Assembly (NCBI RefSeq): GCF_019423705.1
Contig: NZ_JAHZAX010000003.1
Span: 124,001-188,000 of the forward strand
From: Ruminococcus sp.
Lineage (GTDB): Bacteria > Bacillota > Clostridia > Oscillospirales > Ruminococcaceae
Length of the DNA stretch: 64,000 nt
Reading direction: 5' to 3'
Part shown: piece after piece, positions 62,122 through 64,000 of the stretch
Layout: each line of letters starts with the position of its first letter
Position numbering within the stretch: position 1 is the first letter of the stretch
The notes under the pieces: generated by a model
What the model was told of the DNA's origin: nothing
What the model saw: the letters and a program-made list of their open reading frames with translations, nothing else
Database searches by the model: none
Translations under genes and position numbers: made by a program

Positions 62122-62233
62122 CTAATTCAATCCTTTCAAAATTTCGGTCAGATCTGATACGATCTCAAGCTTTAAGATCACATCAGCTCCGCCGATGAAA
62201 TTTTTGCTTTATCGTCCGACAATAAATTATGTA

Positions 62234-62455
62234 TCAGACTGTTTCGATCATCTCAGCGTCAGCTTTTCTGAGCGAGAGCTCGTAGCCTCTTACTGTGACC
62301 TCGATAGGATCGCCGAGAGGAGCTACCTTACGAACGTGTACCTCCACGCCCTTTGTGATGCCCATATCCATAATCCTTCTTTTTACTGCGCCTGTGCCGT
62401 TAAGCTTCTTTACAGTAACAGTAGAGCCGATCTTTGCCTCTTTCAAGGTTGCCAT
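62234..62455 (-). CDS. feoA: FeoA family protein, second copy
   Basis: This 73-residue SH3-like protein (TLKEAKIGSTVTVKKLNGTG, IMDMGITKGVEVHVRKVAPLGDPIEVTVRGYELSLRKADAEMI) is a typical FeoA. It would bind FeoB from the cytoplasm and tune transport. I set the start at 62455 after GGAGGAAA; five earlier codons overlap the site. It lies 59 bases before the other FeoA gene and about 110 bases ahead of feoB. Confidence 0.9.
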   Translation of the reverse strand: MATLKEAKIGSTVTVKKLNGTGAVKRRIMDMGITKGVEVHVRKVAPLGDPIEVTVRGYELSLRKADAEMIETV

Positions 62456-62514
62456 ACATTTTTCCTCCAATCCATAATGTAATTACTTGATTTTCTATTC
62501 GATCAGGTTTAGCC

Positions 62515-62727
62515 TTAAACCATGATCTTTGAAGCCATTTCCTTTGAAACGGCTACTCTTGACTCTTTCACCTTAACGATAACGTTTCCGCCGATAGTGC
62601 TTACAACAGTAACCATTCCACCGGCAACAAATCCGAGATTTTCAAGAAATTTTCTTGTTTCAGGCTTTCCGCCTACCTTTTTAATCATATTTTCTTCTCC
62701 AACGTTCGCAAATGTCAGCGGCATCAT
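62515..62727 (-). CDS. feoA: FeoA family protein, first copy
   Basis: This 70-residue protein (MMPLTFANVGEENMIKKVGGKPETRKFLENLGFVAGGMVTVVS, then VKESRVAVSKEMASKIMV) is a second, clearly different FeoA. The first residues after AGGAGGG are the start. Two FeoA genes before feoB are usual for this group of bacteria. It is the first gene after the promoter and operators at 62772-62972. Confidence 0.9.
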   Translation of the reverse strand: MMPLTFANVGEENMIKKVGGKPETRKFLENLGFVAGGMVTVVSTIGGNVIVKVKESRVAVSKEMASKIMV

Positions 62728-62771
62728 TTAAACCCTCCTCTTTCTTTGTCAGTTTTGCAAGACTAAGTATA

Positions 62772-62785
62772 TTAGAAACATCTAA
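62772..62785. promoter_or_regulatory. metal-repressor-like operator 1
   Basis: TTAGA-AACA-TCTAA is a palindrome of 14 bases, downstream of the feo promoter. Confidence 0.5.
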
Positions 62786-62804
62786 CCCCGCAACAAATTT
62801 TAAA

Positions 62805-62822
62805 GGTTAGCATTTTCTAACC
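62805..62822. promoter_or_regulatory. metal-repressor-like operator 2
   Basis: GGTTAG-CATTTT-CTAACC, a perfect palindrome of 18 bases, resembles DtxR/MntR sites with TTAG/CTAA arms. It lies just after the -10. Confidence 0.65.
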
Positions 62823-62830
62823 CATCAAAT

Positions 62831-62859
62831 AGTTTAACACGGCTAACCACATTTGTCAA
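62831..62859 (-). promoter_or_regulatory. promoter of the feo operon
   Basis: On the minus strand TTGACA (plus 62854-62859), a 17-base spacer and TAAACT (plus 62831-62836). The spacer holds a half-site GGTTAG. Confidence 0.65.
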
Positions 62860-62908
62860 TAGAAAATCGGCCAATTTTTCAAATTCGTATCCTTGCACAA
62901 AAATAATA

Positions 62909-62972
62909 GTTAGTTCGAGGTAACTTTTATGCAATTGGTTAGCACCTATTAACCGAGTCAGATGTTTCTAAC
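62909..62972. promoter_or_regulatory. upstream cluster of three operator-like palindromes
   Basis: GTTAG-TTCGAG-GTAAC-like (62909-62924), GGTTAG-CACCTA-TTAACC (62937-62954) and TCAGATGTTTCTAAC (62958-62972). The last is the inverse of operator 1. They lie upstream of the feo promoter and could aid cooperative binding or control a second promoter. Confidence 0.5.
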
Positions 62973-63075
62973 TATCCGAAACAGCGCAAATGCGCCGTAT
63001 CATCATCTTTGATTGCTGTGCGAAAGCCCTTCGCAAGCCTTCATACGGCGACCAAAAAGAACGATATTATGCAAT

Positions 63076-63116
63076 GCGCACAGGGCAGACTGAGCTTTCT
63101 CAGCCTGTCTGTTCGC
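63076..63116. other. strong hairpin after the flavodoxin gene
   Basis: An arm GCGCACAGGGCAGACTGAG pairs with CTCAGCCTGTCTGTTCGC (with minor gaps) around CTTT. It has no T-run and lies 38 bases after the flavodoxin stop. The rest of the 62728-63153 region holds only the operators. Confidence 0.55.
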
Positions 63117-63153
63117 ACGAAAATGCTTTGTTATGTGTTTGTGTAACTATAAA

Positions 63154-63561
63154 TTACTTAGCAAGAGCCTCGCCGAGAGCCTTGCAGCTTGCAAGAGCGT
63201 CGTCGTCAGGCGTCTCGTTTACGATAAGGCCTTCACCGTTTACGAGAGTTGCACCTGCACCTGTAACTCTGTCCTGCCAAAGTCTCATCCATTCGCCGTC
63301 GCCCCAGCCGTAAGAACCAAAGAGAGCGATCTTCTTGCCTGCAATCTTGCCTTCAATGCCTGTGAAGAATGGTTCGAACTCGCTGTCCTCAAGCTCCTCT
63401 GCACCCATTGCAGGGCAGCCAAGTGCAAGTGCGTCATAGTCTTCAACATTGCCGCTGAACTCAGAAACTGCGAAGCAATCTGTCTTTGCGCCCTCTGCCA
63501 CAGCCTTAGCCATAGCCTCTGTGTTGCCTGTTCCGCTCCAATAAATTACTGCTGTTTTCAT
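63154..63561 (-). CDS. flavodoxin
   Basis: The 135 residues begin with the FMN phosphate loop (VIYWSGTGNTEAMAKAVAEG) and have the later FMN-ring loops LGCPAMGAEELEDSEFEPF and LFGSYGWGDGEWMRLW. It is a short-chain flavodoxin that carries electrons in place of ferredoxin in low iron. The start at 63561 follows TAGGAGGT; an earlier frame start is not needed. It lies beside the Feo cluster and directly after a DUF3793-type gene. Confidence 0.93.
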   Translation of the reverse strand: MKTAVIYWSGTGNTEAMAKAVAEGAKTDCFAVSEFSGNVEDYDALALGCPAMGAEELEDSEFEPFFTGIEGKIAGKKIALFGSYGWGDGEWMRLWQDRVTGAGATLVNGEGLIVNETPDDDALASCKALGEALAK

Positions 63562-63575
63562 AATAAAAAGACCTC

Positions 63576-64000
63576 CTAAGAAATTTTCAGCGCTTGAAAA
63601 ATATTCTCGCCCTGATGAAGTTTTTTGCAGAGATAATTCCTGCATTTGTCATAATTATCGAATATCCGCCTTGCCCTGTCCTCGTCCGAATAGACTTTCC
63701 AGTAACCGCAGAGCAGATAATTCTTACCTTTGTTTTCGATGAAGCCCGTTACATCGTCCACAGGATAGCCAAGGAAAAGACCCACTTCGTGAGGAAAATC
63801 CCCGCTGCTGATTATTCTTTCCGCAAGCCTGCCGATATATCCGTCAAGTTCCATATCGTCTGTATAGCCGAAGCTGCCAAGCAGCGCCTTGACCCTTTCG
63901 TCCGCAAGCTGTTTTGAAAGAAGCTTTTCGCTGTAAAGAAACAGCAGCTTTCTGCTTTTGCATTCGCACAGCACTTCAAGCTTCAAACCCTTTGCAGCCG
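63576..64000 (-). CDS. DUF3793-type protein, N-terminus cut by window end
   Basis: The frame stays open to the window end; the residues before position 63986 read ...AKGLKLEVLCECKSRKLLFLYSEKLL. The visible 140 residues include GYIGRLAERIISSGDFPHEVGLFLGYPVDDVTGFIENKGKNYLLCGYWKVYSDEDRARRIFDNYDKC, the usual DUF3793 pattern. This family is often next to flavodoxin and Feo genes in clostridia. The true start is outside. It ends 14 bases before the flavodoxin start. Function is unknown; a role in iron or flavin handling is inference. Confidence 0.82.
   Translation of the reverse strand, partial: AAKGLKLEVLCECKSRKLLFLYSEKLLSKQLADERVKALLGSFGYTDDMELDGYIGRLAERIISSGDFPHEVGLFLGYPVDDVTGFIENKGKNYLLCGYWKVYSDEDRARRIFDNYDKCRNYLCKKLHQGENIFQALKIS

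Overview
The window looks like the chromosome of an anaerobic gut Firmicute close to Ruminococcus (Oscillospirales). The reasons are a cohesin-bearing surface protein next to a dockerin-bearing hydrolase, long Thr- and Ser-rich linkers, an NPNTG-type anchoring signal, a sporulation regulator (SpoIIID), an oxygen-sensitive type of dehydratase activase, a feoA-feoA-feoB cluster with a FeoB-associated Cys-rich protein, and typical TTGACA/TATAAT promoters. This is inference; there is no rRNA gene to confirm it, and I found no tRNA, CRISPR array, prophage or intact insertion sequence.

Layout. 1-9 kb (mostly minus strand): 2-hydroxyacyl-CoA dehydratase activase (cut by the window edge), a sialate O-acetylesterase, an acetyltransferase, a methyltransferase, a YkpA-like ABC-F ATPase and a MoxR-type AAA+ ATPase. 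9.6-15 kb (plus): an amino-acid ABC permease and ATPase without a binding protein, then two tandem paralogous secreted proteins and a lipoprotein. 15-25.5 kb: household genes (acpS-nnr, dtd, galM-like, CwlD-like amidase, prfC, nitroreductase) and an orphan RelB/DinJ-type antitoxin. 25.7-32 kb: a membrane-anchored VWA protein, clpB, and a ribbon-helix-helix protein directly upstream of clpB. 34.8-41.9 kb: leucine/branched-chain synthesis (leuC-orf-leuD-lipoprotein-leuB, PP2C phosphatase, ilvB). 42.5-46.4 kb: a divergent pair, a dockerin-tagged peptidoglycan hydrolase and a cell-anchored cohesin protein. 46.6-55.4 kb: degV, trmL, pyridoxamine kinase, a uridine-kinase-like protein, a beta-CASP nuclease, spoIIID and trkHA. 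55.7-64 kb: an FtsX-type ABC exporter whose ATPase gene carries a frameshift inside a perfect palindrome, then the ferrous iron cluster (feoA-feoA-feoB-Cys-rich protein-DtxR-type repressor) preceded by several palindromic operators, a flavodoxin and a DUF3793-type protein (cut by the window end).

The cohesin/dockerin pair could form a small surface complex for cell-wall turnover. The Feo cluster probably regulates itself through the encoded metal repressor. The leucine genes have a recognisable promoter before leuC and ilvB has its own. Dispersed palindromic repeats of the form GTAGGGGCGA...TCGCCC(C/G)T sit only between genes. Their arms vary in a base-paired way, which suggests a REP-like hairpin family.
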